Shown: positions 1 to 9,131, counted from the first letter of the stretch. The stretch is DNA of 64,000 bases from GCA-003244245 sp035606945 (GCA_035606945.1 DATNDR010000011.1:1-64000); one strand, 5' to 3'. The notes: generated by a model not told the origin, from the sequence alone. A program made the numbers and translations.

Positions 1-2
1 GC

Positions 3-137
3 ATCGACTATGTGTTGGTGGGGTTGGCGCAGCACGACCGGGGCCGGATCGAGAGCGTCCGGCTCGGCGGCAATGCACCGGTCAGCGGCGTATGGCCATC
101 CGACCACTTCGCGGTAATCGCCGACTTGTCCGACTGA
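3..137 (+). CDS. C-terminal fragment of an endonuclease/exonuclease/phosphatase-family protein
   Basis: Only the last 44 residues are in the window; the 5' part lies before base 1. The reading frame opens with IDYVLVG and ends with WPSDHFAVIADLSD before TGA. The S-D-H-F/Y-A-V-I-A-D-L ending is typical of the EEP (DNase I-like) fold, where the His of the SDH motif is a catalytic residue. The substrate cannot be deduced from the fragment. Confidence 0.7.
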   Translation: MDYVLVGLAQHDRGRIESVRLGGNAPVSGVWPSDHFAVIADLSD

Positions 138-791
138 CAACGCGCTTTCGCGGCACCCGCGCGCCATCCGATCGGCGATCACCGGCCCCGATCCAGCTCC
201 CCGCAGGCACGCAACCAGACCCTGTTGGTGGGGTCGCAGCGCTGGGCGAATGCTTCCTCATCTCCGTGGGCAGACGACCTGGCGATGCTGCGCATCCGGC
301 AACGCGATCGTCCCTGGCCCACGAACTCAGGTCCTTGCCGCCAAGACCGTCCCGGCCAGCTTGTCAGTGGCCTCGGCCACCCTCGTAGGACGGACGCTGG
401 TCGCTGGCGCCACGTCCGGCACGCGCCCGAGTCCTGCGCCCCGGGCGTTTCGACACGATCGCTTCTCTGGATCAGCGCCGTACCGTCCCCACGGGACAGC
501 CACTCGCCGGACCGAGCGCAGGATCGCCACCACTGGTCGACGCGGCGTTCGTTTCCCGGGAGCAGCATCCGGGCATCTGGGCGAGGCTGTCCGGGTCGGC
601 CAGGCAGACCGAAGGACAGCAGTCGATCTCTAACCGGTACCGAGTTCGGTGGTCGATGGTGGTGGTGGTTCGGCGGGCGGGGTGTCGGCCCGGGCACGCC
701 CTTAGCTTCTGCACCTGTCGGTCTTCGCATGGGCGGGTGGTCTATACCCGGTCAACGGAGCCCACCCGCCCACGCTGTGGCACGGCTATTC
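138..791. other. Stretch with no recognisable gene
   Basis: This region is GC-rich and has long open frames on both strands, as expected by chance at this GC content. None of them translates into a recognisable domain and none has a convincing ribosome site. I see no tRNA, repeat or terminator. It may be degraded coding DNA, in keeping with the gene remnants found further right. Confidence 0.4.
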
Positions 792-947
792 CTAATTGCG
801 GTGGCAGTGATCGCTGTGGTGGTGATGCTTATGCCCGTGCTTGTGGTGGTGCTGGTGCTTCTCGTGCTTGTGTTCGCACTTGTGCTCCTCATGCTTGTGC
901 TCGTGGTCGCCAAAAAGGCCACATCCGAACATTTCCGAGACTCGCAT
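792..947 (-). CDS. 51-residue His-rich protein, probable metal binder
   Basis: The ATG at 947 is preceded by the strong Shine-Dalgarno AAGGAGAG five bases upstream. The product begins MRVSEMFGCGLFGD and continues with a tail in which about 20 of the last 38 residues are His, mixed with Lys, Glu and three Cys, ending HSDHCHRN. No signal peptide or membrane segment is seen. The composition suggests binding, storage or buffering of Ni, Zn, Cu or Co in the cytoplasm. I do not recognise a named family, and it does not resemble the Cys-rich mycobacterial metallothionein MymT. The gene stands alone. The Val/Leu-rich plus-strand frame opposite it is only the antisense of its His codons. Confidence 0.72.
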   Translation of the reverse strand: MRVSEMFGCGLFGDHEHKHEEHKCEHKHEKHQHHHKHGHKHHHHSDHCHRN

Positions 948-1598
948 CTTCACTCTCCTTATTCCTCACCCGGGAACTCTTCCCAGTAAGACGCAAAATA
1001 TGCCTCTCCGGGTAGCAATCAGCCGGTAGGCAACAACACAGTTCGCATCATCCTTGGGCCTTCGTGTCGTTACTCACACCGAAGTCGTGGACAAGGAGTG
1101 ATTCCAAAAACTTCGGCGATAGACCTTCGACCACGTCAGTGCACGCGCGCTTGGCCTGCTCTCAGACAGCTCGACCACGAGATTCCCCTACCTCGGATGG
1201 CTCTGACCCCACCTAGCTGCGCGGCAGACCCTACCCCTGCCCCGACAAGCTCACGCGTGACCCACCCGATCGGGCTGCGGCCAGCCATCGCACCTCACCG
1301 GCCATCGTCGTCGCCAGAGGACACCCACACATGACCACCACGCCGCAACAGCGGACTGTGAGACGGCCGCCGACTCATCACCCAGCGACCCCGCGCATCG
1401 CCCACGGGTATTGCCGCGCCCGGTGGGGTCGAGGGAGCGGGTGTCAAGATAGAGGCACTTCAGCGCGGCCTGGTCGGTCAGTGCCCCCTGGCCCGCGGCT
1501 CTAGCTCTGCGAAACGTACGGGTTGATCGGGAGAGCAGCCGTTAGGTTGGCATCGGTGGCGTCGTTTTGACGTTTCGAGGTTTCTGGAAGGCGTTCCC
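948..1598. other. Intergenic stretch between divergent His-rich gene and lipoprotein gene
   Basis: Promoters for both neighbours should lie here, but I cannot place them with confidence. A short plus frame starts at ATG 1331 (58 codons, beginning MTTTPQQRT) behind a fair AGAGGA site. Its product is Pro/Arg-rich and unrecognised, so I do not call it a gene. No repeats or RNA genes were seen. Confidence 0.4.
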
Positions 1599-2171
1599 AT
1601 GGTGGCGAGGACCGGGCTGAGCACGCGCACGCGAGTGCTGTTGATCGGGATCGTCCTGGTCGGGCTGGGTTTGGCGACCGGGTGCGGTCCGAGCTCCTCG
1701 AGCTCGGCGACTGGGTCCACCTCGGCCAGCGCGTCCGCGGTGCCGGGTGCGGCCTGTCAGCAGGTGGGCAGCGTGAACTTCGACAAGACGAAGTTCGTGC
1801 TGCACGCTGGGCTCGCCTTTGGTGCCTTTCACCACTTCATCTACGCACCGTACAAGGCGAGCACCCGGCACGGTGTCGGTGCACTGGCCAAGGCCGGATT
1901 GGCGGGGCTGTTCACTGTGCACGAGTTGAAGCTGGCCAAGGCCGATGCCGAGTCCTCGCCGACGCTGTGCCACCTCGCCGCCCCGTTCGACAAGGCCAGC
2001 GCGGCGATCAGCGACTCGACCAGCCAGATCAAGAGCGGCAAAGCGAGCAGCCAGGACATCGAGGGCCTGAACAACGATGTCAACGCGGTGCAACGCGGCG
2101 CAGCGGCAGACGGGGTAACCGCACTCGACCGGGTCCCGAGCGACTCACAGCTTGCCTCCGGCGGGCACTGA
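1599..2171 (+). CDS. Putative secreted lipoprotein
   Basis: This 190-residue protein has a classic lipoprotein signal: a basic N-terminus (VARTGLSTRTR), a hydrophobic core of about 15 residues, and a lipobox LATGC with the lipidated Cys at residue 29. A Ser/Thr/Ala-rich linker (about 30-48) follows, then a mostly helical Ala/Lys-rich domain containing Cys 54 and a second Cys near residue 128 that could pair. The ATG is preceded by GGAAGG. The domain is unrecognised; it is predicted to be anchored on the outer face of the membrane. It is co-directional with the membrane protein at 2325, but 150 bp separate them. Confidence 0.75.
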   Translation: MVARTGLSTRTRVLLIGIVLVGLGLATGCGPSSSSSATGSTSASASAVPGAACQQVGSVNFDKTKFVLHAGLAFGAFHHFIYAPYKASTRHGVGALAKAGLAGLFTVHELKLAKADAESSPTLCHLAAPFDKASAAISDSTSQIKSGKASSQDIEGLNNDVNAVQRGAAADGVTALDRVPSDSQLASGGH

Positions 2172-2324
2172 CCATCGGGCCAGTTCTGAATCGCTTCGGT
2201 CCCGCAAAACACCGCCGCTCATAGCGCGCGGCCACGCCGGCCCGTGCCGCGGCAGGTTGGTTGGGGAACGCCAGCGGTGGCCGGAGGGCAGATACTGGTG
2301 TCCCTGATCTGCTGGCTGGGAGTC

Positions 2325-3257
2325 ATGATGACCGACATAGGGGATCGAGGCGACAGCGGTGCCGGGCGCAGCGAGGATGTTGCGGGGCGAGGCACCAGCG
2401 GCGCCACCAGCGACGGCACCGTTGGCGACGGCGTGCGGCAGGATCATCTGCGTGCGCTGGGCGCGGTCCGTGCGGAGTTGACCCGTTTGGAGGAGGTGCT
2501 CTGCGCTGGGCACCACCCGGTGTCAGACGCTACTGCCCGAGTGGCCCGCGCGGTTGCCGTCGGCACGGCAAGGACCCGTGACACTGCGCACCACGTGTCC
2601 ATCCCGGCCTGGTTGCGGGTCACCCGGGGAGAGAACCGGTGGCCGGTCGTCGCCGCGATCGTGGTGGCCATCGGGTTGCAGCTCGCGCTGCCCGACCGGT
2701 TGGTGTTGCAGTCCCGGTGGCTGCTGCCCGGCCTGGAATTGGCCATGCTCGTCGGGTTGATCATCGCCAATCCGGTACGGTTCAACCGGGAATCCACCGC
2801 GCTGCGGATCGCCAGCCTAACCCTGACCGGGCTGCTCAGCCTCGCCAACGCATACTCGGCGATCCTGCTGATCCGGGGCCTGGTCGCAGGCACCGAAGGC
2901 ACCGACGCCGGTGCTCTGCTGTCCACCGGGGCGGCGATCTGGCTGACCAACATCATCGCCTTCGCCGTGTGGTATTGGCAGTTCGACCGGGGCGGTCCGG
3001 CCGCCCGCGCTCACGCCCGGCGTGTGCTGCCCGACTTCCAATTCGTGCAGATGCAAAACCCCGACCTCGCCCACCCCGACTGGGAACCCCAGTTCGTCGA
3101 CTACCTCTACCTCTCCTTCACCAACGCCACCGCCTTTAGCCCCACCGACGTCATGCCGCTGTCGCGGTGGGCCAAGCTGACCATGCTCGGACAATCCCTG
3201 GTCTCACTGGTCACCCTGGCTCTGGTCATCGCCCGCGCGGTCAACATCCTCAAATAA
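2325..3257 (+). CDS. Multi-pass membrane protein with channel-like C-terminus
   Basis: A Gly/Asp-rich N-terminus of about 90 residues precedes about five hydrophobic segments (VVAAIVVAIGLQLAL, LELAMLVGLIIA, IASLTLTGLLSLANAYSAIL, AAIWLTNIIAFAVWYW and a C-terminal LVSLVTLALVIARAV). Between the last two lies YLYLSFTNATAFSPTD, a re-entrant-loop-like motif of the kind found in DUF1345 and two-helix ion-channel proteins. The start is chosen at the ATG-ATG pair behind GGGAG; the frame stays open 27 codons upstream without such a site. The function is unknown; ion conduction is an inference from the loop. Confidence 0.7.
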   Translation: MMTDIGDRGDSGAGRSEDVAGRGTSGATSDGTVGDGVRQDHLRALGAVRAELTRLEEVLCAGHHPVSDATARVARAVAVGTARTRDTAHHVSIPAWLRVTRGENRWPVVAAIVVAIGLQLALPDRLVLQSRWLLPGLELAMLVGLIIANPVRFNRESTALRIASLTLTGLLSLANAYSAILLIRGLVAGTEGTDAGALLSTGAAIWLTNIIAFAVWYWQFDRGGPAARAHARRVLPDFQFVQMQNPDLAHPDWEPQFVDYLYLSFTNATAFSPTDVMPLSRWAKLTMLGQSLVSLVTLALVIARAVNILK

Positions 3258-3447
3258 CAGCCGTGGCCGGGGTCGACAGCGCCGATGACGCGTCCGGCCA
3301 GGGCCGGTGTCGGGTGGATGCCGCCGTGGGCGAACGCGACGACGTCACTGTCGACCAGAGCGGGTGAGGCGCCCAGCACGGCAGTGCCTGCCAGCGCGGT
3401 AAGGGCGCCGACGATGGTCACGCGCGCTTGGTGGTGCGGTGCGGCAT
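3258..3447 (-). pseudogene. Frameshifted remnant of a small exported protein
   Basis: An ATG at 3447 has an excellent ribosome site (AGGAGACAA) but yields only MPHRTTKRA before a stop. Shifting frame at that point continues with VTIVGALTALAGTAVLGASPA, which completes a normal signal peptide, and then a short mature region (HGGIHPTPALAG...DPGHG) that runs antisense into the end of the membrane gene. A basic n-region in one frame and a hydrophobic core in the next points to a frameshift and a lost 3' end. The original protein is not recognised. Confidence 0.45.
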
Positions 3448-3751
3448 GCCTTGTCTCCTGTCCAGCTGGATGAGGTCTGCAACAGCTGGCTAACCGAGAT
3501 GACTGAAACGAGGATGTGGCAGGTCACCCCCTGGCTCACTCCTCGTCGAAGTCGAGCACGCCGCCGGGTCGATCTGAGCGGCGCGCGGCGGGCGCTGGGA
3601 TATTGGCCAGCGGGGACACCGAGGCGGCCCCAGCGGGTGCCCGGCCATCACGCTGCTCGACCAGCGCCGATCCGCGTCAAGGACGTCGGAGGATTTTGCG
3701 GTACCGACGCCGTCCGCAGCGCCACGATGGCGGACTTGCGAGACTGTCCCA

Positions 3752-4393
3752 GTGGATGTGGCCAGCTTTTATGAGGTTGTGCACCGTCGGCGTGATGTGC
3801 GGGGCGAGTTCACCGGCGCCCCGGTGCCCACCGAGGTGCTGGGCAGGATCCTGGGTGCTGCGCACACCGCGCCCAGCGTCGGGCTGTCCCAGCCCTGGGA
3901 CTTCGTCCTCGTCCGCGACGTCGACACCCGCACCGCGTTCCGTGATCATGTGCAGGCCGAACGGGAGATCTTCGCAACCCAGCTCGACCGGGAGCAGACC
4001 CGTACCTTCGCCCGGATCAAAATCGAGGGAGTGCTGGAGTCGAGCCTGGGCGTCGTGGTCACCTACGACCCGCGGCGCGGCGTCCCCGCAGTGCTCGGTC
4101 GGCACGCCATCGCCGATACCGGCTTGTACTCGGTGTGCTTGGCGATCGGAAACCTGTGGTTGGCCGCGACCGCCGAGGGCCTCGGTGTCGGCTGGGTCAG
4201 CTTCTACCGGGAGCAGTTCCTGCGCGAGCTGCTCGCCATCCCCACCCACGTCCGGCCGGTGGCCTGGCTGTGCCTGGGCCCGGTCACCACCCTGCAGGCC
4301 ACGCCTGACCTTGAGCGCCACGGCTGGCGACACCGCACCCCGCTAGCCGAGGTCGTGCACGAGGAACGTTTCGGGCAACCGACCCGCCGCTGA
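3752..4393 (+). CDS. bluB: 5,6-dimethylbenzimidazole synthase (BluB)
   Basis: This nitroreductase-fold, FMN-dependent enzyme cuts up FMNH2 with O2 to make DMB, the lower ligand of cobalamin. The 213-residue length matches the family. Seen in the sequence: YEVVHRRRDVR at the FMN-binding N-terminus, HTAPSVGLSQPWDFV, which is highly typical of BluB, and LGVGWVSFY near the C-terminus. The start is GTG 3752. The gene stands alone among remnants; no other cobalamin genes are nearby and I could not see a cobalamin riboswitch upstream. Nearby nitroreductases are the main alternative, but the S-x-G-L-S-Q-P-W motif favours BluB. Confidence 0.85.
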   Translation: MDVASFYEVVHRRRDVRGEFTGAPVPTEVLGRILGAAHTAPSVGLSQPWDFVLVRDVDTRTAFRDHVQAEREIFATQLDREQTRTFARIKIEGVLESSLGVVVTYDPRRGVPAVLGRHAIADTGLYSVCLAIGNLWLAATAEGLGVGWVSFYREQFLRELLAIPTHVRPVAWLCLGPVTTLQATPDLERHGWRHRTPLAEVVHEERFGQPTRR

Positions 4394-4598
4394 CCCGCCA
4401 CCAGGCAGAAGCCAGCACCGGACCCCTGGCACGGCCCGATCGACTGCAGTATTCCCCTGATTCGGCAAGGTCCCCGGGTCGTGATCTGCGGGTCGGGCAG
4501 CCCTCGGCTGCTCGGCGAGTTAGCGGGGATGGGCAGATCCCAAGACAACATCATCAAGGGCTCCTCCTGGGACGGCGCGCACATGCTCACCTGACGCG

Positions 4599-4970
4599 GT
4601 CGTCCCCGCCGTCTCCCGATTCGCCCCTGACCTGTTGCACCAGGGGATCAAGGCGCCCCGTGCGCACGTACGCCGCAGTTTCAACGACTGGCAAGGTTGG
4701 CACCCCGGGATGCCGCTGAAGGTACTGCAACTGAATGCGCCTCGATCGTCCAACTGATCGTCGCGTTCCTCGACCGGATGCGCACTCAACGCGACGACCA
4801 GATCGGTGTGCTCATCCCCGTGGTGATCCCGACCCGATGGCGGTACCGGATCCTGCACAACCAACTCAACCTGGTGCTCTCCCACGCGCTACAGGCTCGA
4901 CCCACCGAGTACGCCCGGTCGCCTCTGGAGTGTCAGGTTGAACAGCCCCGGGTTCGCGGTCTCCTTGGAC
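4599..4970 (+). pseudogene. C-terminal remnant of an APC-family amino acid permease
   Basis: Two adjacent frames together resemble the cytosolic C-terminal domain of actinobacterial APC permeases. The first (from 4599) reads SFNDWQGWHPGMPLKVLQ and stops. The second, in another frame from about 4735, reads IVQLIVAFLDRMR, then GVLIPVVIPTRWRYRILHNQ. A frameshift lies near 4735-4750, and the whole membrane domain (about 450 residues expected) is missing upstream. This is a dead fragment. Confidence 0.6.
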
Positions 4971-5295
4971 ATACTCGTTTCCAGCCGACGATTTTCCGGG
5001 AGAACACATCGATGGTGAGCGCGGTGTATACCGTGCCGCCGACGTCTCGTTTCTCGAAATAATTAGTTTACCACACTCAATCCTCAGAAACGAGCCACCC
5101 AGGGTGTGTCATGCATACAACATGCTTTACGAGAGATGAATCGTCGAGTTGTGTGCCCGCGTGCCGCCGACGTGCAGCCACGCTGACCACCCTGCTCAAC
5201 GGACACCATTCCGGCGACACCATGCGGTTGAACTGGATAGATGTGCTGGGTTAATAGCACACGGCCACCCTGCGCCCGGCAACCGGCCCACCGCA
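4971..5295. other. No recognisable gene; locally AT-richer
   Basis: Bases 5055-5100 are clearly richer in A/T than the surroundings. Short frames on both strands have no recognisable product. No tRNA or repeat was seen. The region lies beyond the 3' end of the convergent YihY gene. Confidence 0.35.
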
Positions 5296-6306
5296 CTAAG
5301 GGCTCGCGCCCTGGTCGGTCACGTGCGTGTGGACGACCACGTTGTGGACTTGCCGTTCTAGTTGAGGATAGGCCTGGTAGGCGCGGCGGTCGGCGGCGTT
5401 ATCGGCCTGGGCCTCGATCAGGCTTCTCAGGCTGCGTGGCCATAGCCGTTGGGTGAGCACGATATTGAGCTCCGCGCAGTACAGCGTGATCTGAGACAAC
5501 AGGTAAAACCAGAACAGCAACCCGATGACCACCGCGAAGGTGCCATAGGTTCGCGTCGCCCCGCGCACCTCGCGGTTGACCAGGCTCGCGCCAACCTTCT
5601 GCAGCACAAACCAGGCCACGGCGGCGATCGCAGCGCCCACGAGCACGTCCCGCCAGCTCAGCGAGCGGATGGTCAAGCGCCGGAACAGATAGGTAAACAA
5701 GCCGGTGTTCAATACCACCCCAATCAGAGCCCCGACCACGGCCCCAACCACTCCAAGGCGAAGGCCGTAGACGTCTGCGCCGCTGACCGCGCCCTGCAGC
5801 AACGTGGTGACAATCAAACCCACCCCGCCAATGAGGACCACCTCGAGGCTGCGCAGCAACCGCGGCAGAAAACCCGGCCACTCCGCACGCGGAACGCCAT
5901 AAATCCGGTTGAACGCCTGCTGGGCCATCTGGGCAACCCCCAGGCCGCTCCAAATCGCTAGCATCAACCCGATGACCAACCCGGCCGGGTTTCCCGTCAG
6001 CGGCTGGGTCGCATCGTGCTGACCAATGATCGGAAACTGACCGAGCGCGGTGGAGAACACCCGCCGCTCGAGCGCCGGGTCACCACCCAAGACGTATCCC
6101 AATATCGTGGTCAACGTCAGCAATAAGGGAAAGACCGAAAAGAAGGCATAGTAGGCGATCAGCGCCGCCAGGTTCCCGGCCTGGTCATCACCGAACTTAC
6201 GAAACACCGCAAACGGAAATGCCAACGACGCATGACTTTGCTGATAGCGATCCACCCACGACACAAAACCGCCCGACCCGGAATCCCCCCTCCGATCCGT
6301 CGCCAT
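5296..6306 (-). CDS. YihY/BrkB-family inner-membrane protein
   Basis: The protein has about 336 residues with six predicted membrane helices. Family features include the N-terminal FRKFGDDQAGNLAALIAYYAFFSVFPLLLTL, quoted here as the FGDDQAGNLAA and AYYAFFSVFPLLLT motifs, then LAIWSGLGVAQM near the middle and GLLFWFYLLSQITLYCAEL at the end. YihY proteins were once called RNase BN and are now regarded as membrane proteins of uncertain transport function. I place the start at ATG 6306 behind GAGG; ATG 6327 is an alternative. The frame stays open to 6840, but that extension has no family similarity and no ribosome site. Confidence 0.85.
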   Translation of the reverse strand: MATDRRGDSGSGGFVSWVDRYQQSHASLAFPFAVFRKFGDDQAGNLAALIAYYAFFSVFPLLLTLTTILGYVLGGDPALERRVFSTALGQFPIIGQHDATQPLTGNPAGLVIGLMLAIWSGLGVAQMAQQAFNRIYGVPRAEWPGFLPRLLRSLEVVLIGGVGLIVTTLLQGAVSGADVYGLRLGVVGAVVGALIGVVLNTGLFTYLFRRLTIRSLSWRDVLVGAAIAAVAWFVLQKVGASLVNREVRGATRTYGTFAVVIGLLFWFYLLSQITLYCAELNIVLTQRLWPRSLRSLIEAQADNAADRRAYQAYPQLERQVHNVVVHTHVTDQGASP

Positions 6307-6655
6307 ACCCGCACCTCGATCCACCATGTGCTGCCCTGCGGCCGTCTCAGTCATCATCGTCGAATACCCACTACGCCAAATCCCAACCAGCATTGGTAGC
6401 CATCTCGCTGACCTCGTCGGCTCCCGCCTGAGCTTGGGCGCCTCGTACATCAGTCCGAGCGGGATGTCTTGGGGCAGTAAGCTCGGCGCACCATCACAGC
6501 ACTGGTTGGGCTCCGCGCACGCAGGTGGGTGCACTTGGGAAGTCCGGCGGGTTGGGTGGGGGCGGTATCCGCGGTGGTCTGGCATCGTTGTTACGCCGTA
6601 TGTGCCCGCGGTGAAAGCGAACTGCACTGCTTTCAGGGGGAATGCGCGGAAGGAG
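6307..6655. other. Upstream region of the YihY gene, nothing recognised
   Basis: The region upstream of the minus-strand YihY gene should hold its promoter. Minus-strand translation is open but of unusual composition (Cys/Pro/Trp-rich) and matches nothing I recognise. No repeats were seen. Confidence 0.3.
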
Positions 6656-6847
6656 TCAACTCCTGTCGGGCGATCTGTGCGGTTGAAAGGCCTTTTTCGC
6701 CTCCGTTCGGTGCAGCCGCCGCACACCCAGCCCGTAGACCAGCCCCAGCCCAACCACCACCAGCGCCCCGAGGTTGGGAGTCCAGGCCGTGACAAGTTGC
6801 TGCCCCGCCAAAGCCGACCCAGGCACAGAAACCACCACATCCTCCAT
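6656..6847 (-). pseudogene. N-terminal fragment resembling CtaG cytochrome oxidase assembly factor
   Basis: From ATG 6847 the frame reads MEDVVVSVPGSALAGQQLVT, then AWTPNLGALVVVGLGLVYG and LGVRRLHR, then degrades and stops after 63 residues. A first helix preceded by L-x-x-A-W-x-P and ended by Y-x-x-G-V-R-R-L is the pattern of the first segment of the copper-dependent CtaG/caa3 assembly family, normally about 300 residues with seven or more helices. The rest is missing. A one-helix protein would be the alternative reading. Confidence 0.42.
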
Positions 6848-6951
6848 CCGACCAGATTGCACCCACCCGTCGATGTCCCCAGGGCACCATCCGGGGTGTT
6901 GGCGCCTCGCCCGCGCTAGCAGAGCACGCTGCGCATGACCCTTATTCATGC

Positions 6952-7155
6952 GTGATCGCCCCCACGTCGCTGGAGGTCGTCGTGATCATGGCGGGTGTCC
7001 CGCTGACCATCAGGGCGGTGCCAAGAGTGCTGACACCGCGCCCGCACCTCACACGAGCGCGCCCTCGCAGCGGTCAGCAATTGACATCACTACGGGCGTG
7101 GGAGCCGCCGGCGCGGGTGGGTGCCGGGCCACTCGGGCAGGGCGTCCTGGCGTGA
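6952..7155 (+). pseudogene. Degraded single-helix protein, copy 1
   Basis: From GTG 6952 the frame reads (M)IAPTSLEVVVIMAGVPL before the hydrophobic segment breaks up into Arg-rich sequence. DNA and protein closely match the start of the intact-looking small protein at 9132-9281 on the other strand (TSLEVVLVMAGVPLAV). This copy has lost the second half of its helix, so it is probably dead. Such short one-helix proteins often sit next to cytochrome-oxidase assembly genes in actinobacteria, and here it faces away from the CtaG-like remnant. Confidence 0.4.
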
Positions 7156-7179
7156 TCAACCCCCGGTGGCTGGCAGCGA

Positions 7180-7482
7180 ATGGCCACCACCGACCGGGGT
7201 CGCAGGGTGGTGCTCGCCGCCTACTCCGAGTTCGGCCGCCGAGTCGCGGCCAACGCCAGCCACGGCACCGACCACGGCACCTCCGGCCCTGTACTCATCG
7301 CTGGTCAGGCTGTCACAGGCGGCTTCTACGGTGACCAACCCAGCCTGACTGACCTCAATGACGGCGACCTGAAAACCACCACGGACTTCCGCGACGTCTA
7401 CGCCACCCTGCTGGCCACAGTCCTTGACACCGATCCCGTTCCCATTCTCGGACCGGGCCGCACTGTAGCGACCTACCTCTAG
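7180..7482 (+). pseudogene. C-terminal fragment of a DUF1501 protein
   Basis: The frame reads YSEFGRRVAANASHGTDHG, then GQAVTGGFYG, DLNDGDLKTTTDFRDVYATL and ends shortly after LDTDPVPILG. This is the conserved C-terminal third of DUF1501 (sulfatase-like, usually Tat-exported, about 400 residues), including S-E-F-G-R and G-T-D-H-G. The N-terminal two thirds, with the Tat signal, are absent. The first Met follows no convincing ribosome site. It is a truncated remnant. Confidence 0.65.
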
Positions 7483-7794
7483 CCCCGCCGATCAAGCGGT
7501 CACCAGGCCCGGGGTGAGTATCACGCCCGACCACCGCGTGACGTTGCCACTGCCAGCACCGGACGCGGAGATGAGGTGCACCATGACAGTCACACTACGG
7601 AGCAGAGCGTAACCGCCCGGCCCAACGGTTAGCCGTAGGTGAATTTCGATCGCTAGCCGGGAGGCACGATCTCCCGGCGCACCAACTGAAAGGCGATCTC
7701 CTCGTACCGGCAACATCGAACCGTACGGGATCGATCACCGTGACTCCGGTAGAGAGCCGCTCAACGGCCTCGATCCTGGACCGGCTGCGATGGT
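7483..7794. other. No recognisable gene
   Basis: This gap lies between two converging reading directions (the DUF1501 remnant and the lytic transglycosylase). No recognisable translation, tRNA or clear terminator with a T-run was seen. Confidence 0.35.
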
Positions 7795-8715
7795 TTAGGT
7801 CGCGCCTTGTGCGTGGCGGGCGTAGGTCTGGGCGAAGCTGTAGACGGCCTTGGCGTAGTCGAGGGAATTGTTGTAGGACAGGATCGCCCGCAACCAGTCG
7901 TCACCGGAGGCCAGGTTGCGGTTGTCGGCACACAGGTATTTCGCAGCCGCCAGCGCGGCATTGTCGATGTTTTGGGGATCGGTCATCCCGTCGCCGTGCG
8001 CGTCGGCGCGCCAGATCGCCCAAGCGGAGGGGATGAATTGGAAGGGCCCTACGGCGTGTTCCCACACCTTGTCTCCGGTCAGCAGGCCGCCATCGGTGGC
8101 CGCGATCGCGCGGTTGCCGTTGGCGCCATCGAGCGCGACGCCGATAATCGGGGCGGAGGGCCGCCCATCAGGCAGCAGAGTGCGCCCCCCGATGGTGCCG
8201 TGTTGGGATTCCACTGCCGCGATGCCGGCCAAGGTTACCCAGGTGAGATGGCAACTGGGACGGCTGGCGGCCATGACGGCATGCGCGTTGGCGTACGCCT
8301 CCAATGCCCGCGCGGGGATTCCGGTGACCCGGCCCAGTCGGGTAGCCCACGCAGCGTAGGCCAGCTGTGGTCCGCCCGGGGGCGTCGCCGGCGCGGGTAT
8401 CTGCACCGGGATCGTGACGGTCCGCGCACCCGGCCCATTACTCGACGCGGTATCGGAGGCTGCTGGCGCCGCGTCGGGCTCGGGGACATCGGGCAGCGCC
8501 GCGGGTGCGGCCATCACCACCGCGGAGGGTGCGGCCAGTCCCCTGTCGGGCAACGGGCCGGCCACCGTGGCCAACCCTGCTACCACCAGACTGGCGCAGG
8601 CCAGCGCTCCACCGGAGACCATCCCCCGCAGCCCGTACTGCCGCGCCCAGCCAAGAATCCGGCGCCCGCGTCCGGGAGACGACTCAGCGCCGGGCTGGTC
8701 GCTGGGCGCAGTCAT
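7795..8715 (-). CDS. Secreted lytic murein transglycosylase
   Basis: The protein has about 306 residues. An N-terminal basic stretch is followed by a signal-anchor-like segment (SGGALACASLVVAGLATVAG), an Ala/Pro-rich linker (about 60-115) and an SLT/MltB-like domain. The catalytic Glu is in GIAAVESQHGTIGG, and the later signatures are WEHAVGPFQFIPSAW, DPQNIDNAALAAAKYLC and AILSYNNS. It should cleave the MurNAc-GlcNAc bond outside the membrane. I chose ATG 8715 because the signal sequence then has normal placement; ATG 8796 is in frame but would add 27 atypical residues. A RodA remnant lies just upstream on the same strand. Confidence 0.85.
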   Translation of the reverse strand: MTAPSDQPGAESSPGRGRRILGWARQYGLRGMVSGGALACASLVVAGLATVAGPLPDRGLAAPSAVVMAAPAALPDVPEPDAAPAASDTASSNGPGARTVTIPVQIPAPATPPGGPQLAYAAWATRLGRVTGIPARALEAYANAHAVMAASRPSCHLTWVTLAGIAAVESQHGTIGGRTLLPDGRPSAPIIGVALDGANGNRAIAATDGGLLTGDKVWEHAVGPFQFIPSAWAIWRADAHGDGMTDPQNIDNAALAAAKYLCADNRNLASGDDWLRAILSYNNSLDYAKAVYSFAQTYARHAQGAT

Positions 8716-8949
8716 CGGCTCGTGCCTGCTCACATCACAGATCAACGAGTGGTCGGGCCGGCAGACACGGCACCACCACCCGACGGTATCTGTCATGGCG
8801 CCTGGTCATCGGCCACCGCCAGCCACCGATGACCGCGGCCGCCACCCAGCAGGGGATCCGACGCCGCCGGAAGCCGGGTGTTACCCATCCGGGTTAGCTG
8901 CCCGGGCGGGGGATGAGTTCGGTGCTGGCAGAGGCTAGCGGGATCGGGT

Positions 8950-9131
8950 GGGGACAGCAGCAGCGCGAGGAGCATGTAGTTGGCCAGCAGGGACGAGCCG
9001 CCGTAGGACGGGAAGGGAGTCGTCAACCCGGTTTCGGGGATGAGGTTGGTAACGCCACTGGTGACGATGAACACCAGCAGCGCGAGGGTGATCGACAGGC
9101 CAGCGGCGAACAGTTTGCCGAGGCGAGCATG
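8950..9131 (-). pseudogene. C-terminal remnant of RodA/FtsW (SEDS) glycosyltransferase
   Basis: The frame directly after the stop of the small protein at 9132 reads GKLFAAGLSITLALLVFIV, then SGVTNLIPETGLTTPFPSYG and GSSLLANYMLLALLL. This is the last conserved block of RodA-type SEDS peptidoglycan polymerases (family form: GVTxLIPLTGLTTPFLSYGGSSLLANY). Only about 60 of roughly 450 residues remain and there is no start codon of its own. Confidence 0.65.

Noticed and set aside
225..989. 254-codon plus-strand frame with a Val/Leu-rich membrane-like segment
   Set aside because: The hydrophobic run is the antisense of the His codons (CAC/CAT/AAG) of the small minus-strand gene at 792-947, which has a proper ribosome site; the rest of the frame has no recognisable domain.
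1331..1507. 58-codon frame starting MTTTPQQRT behind AGAGGA
   Set aside because: Pro/Arg-rich, unrecognised and without supporting context; coding nature could not be supported.
3540..3751. Cobalamin riboswitch upstream of bluB
   Set aside because: No recognisable B12-box or conserved core could be found; a covariance-model search would decide.
6307..6840. 178-codon N-terminal extension of the YihY protein
   Set aside because: The extension has no family similarity or membrane features, and family members begin close to the chosen start.
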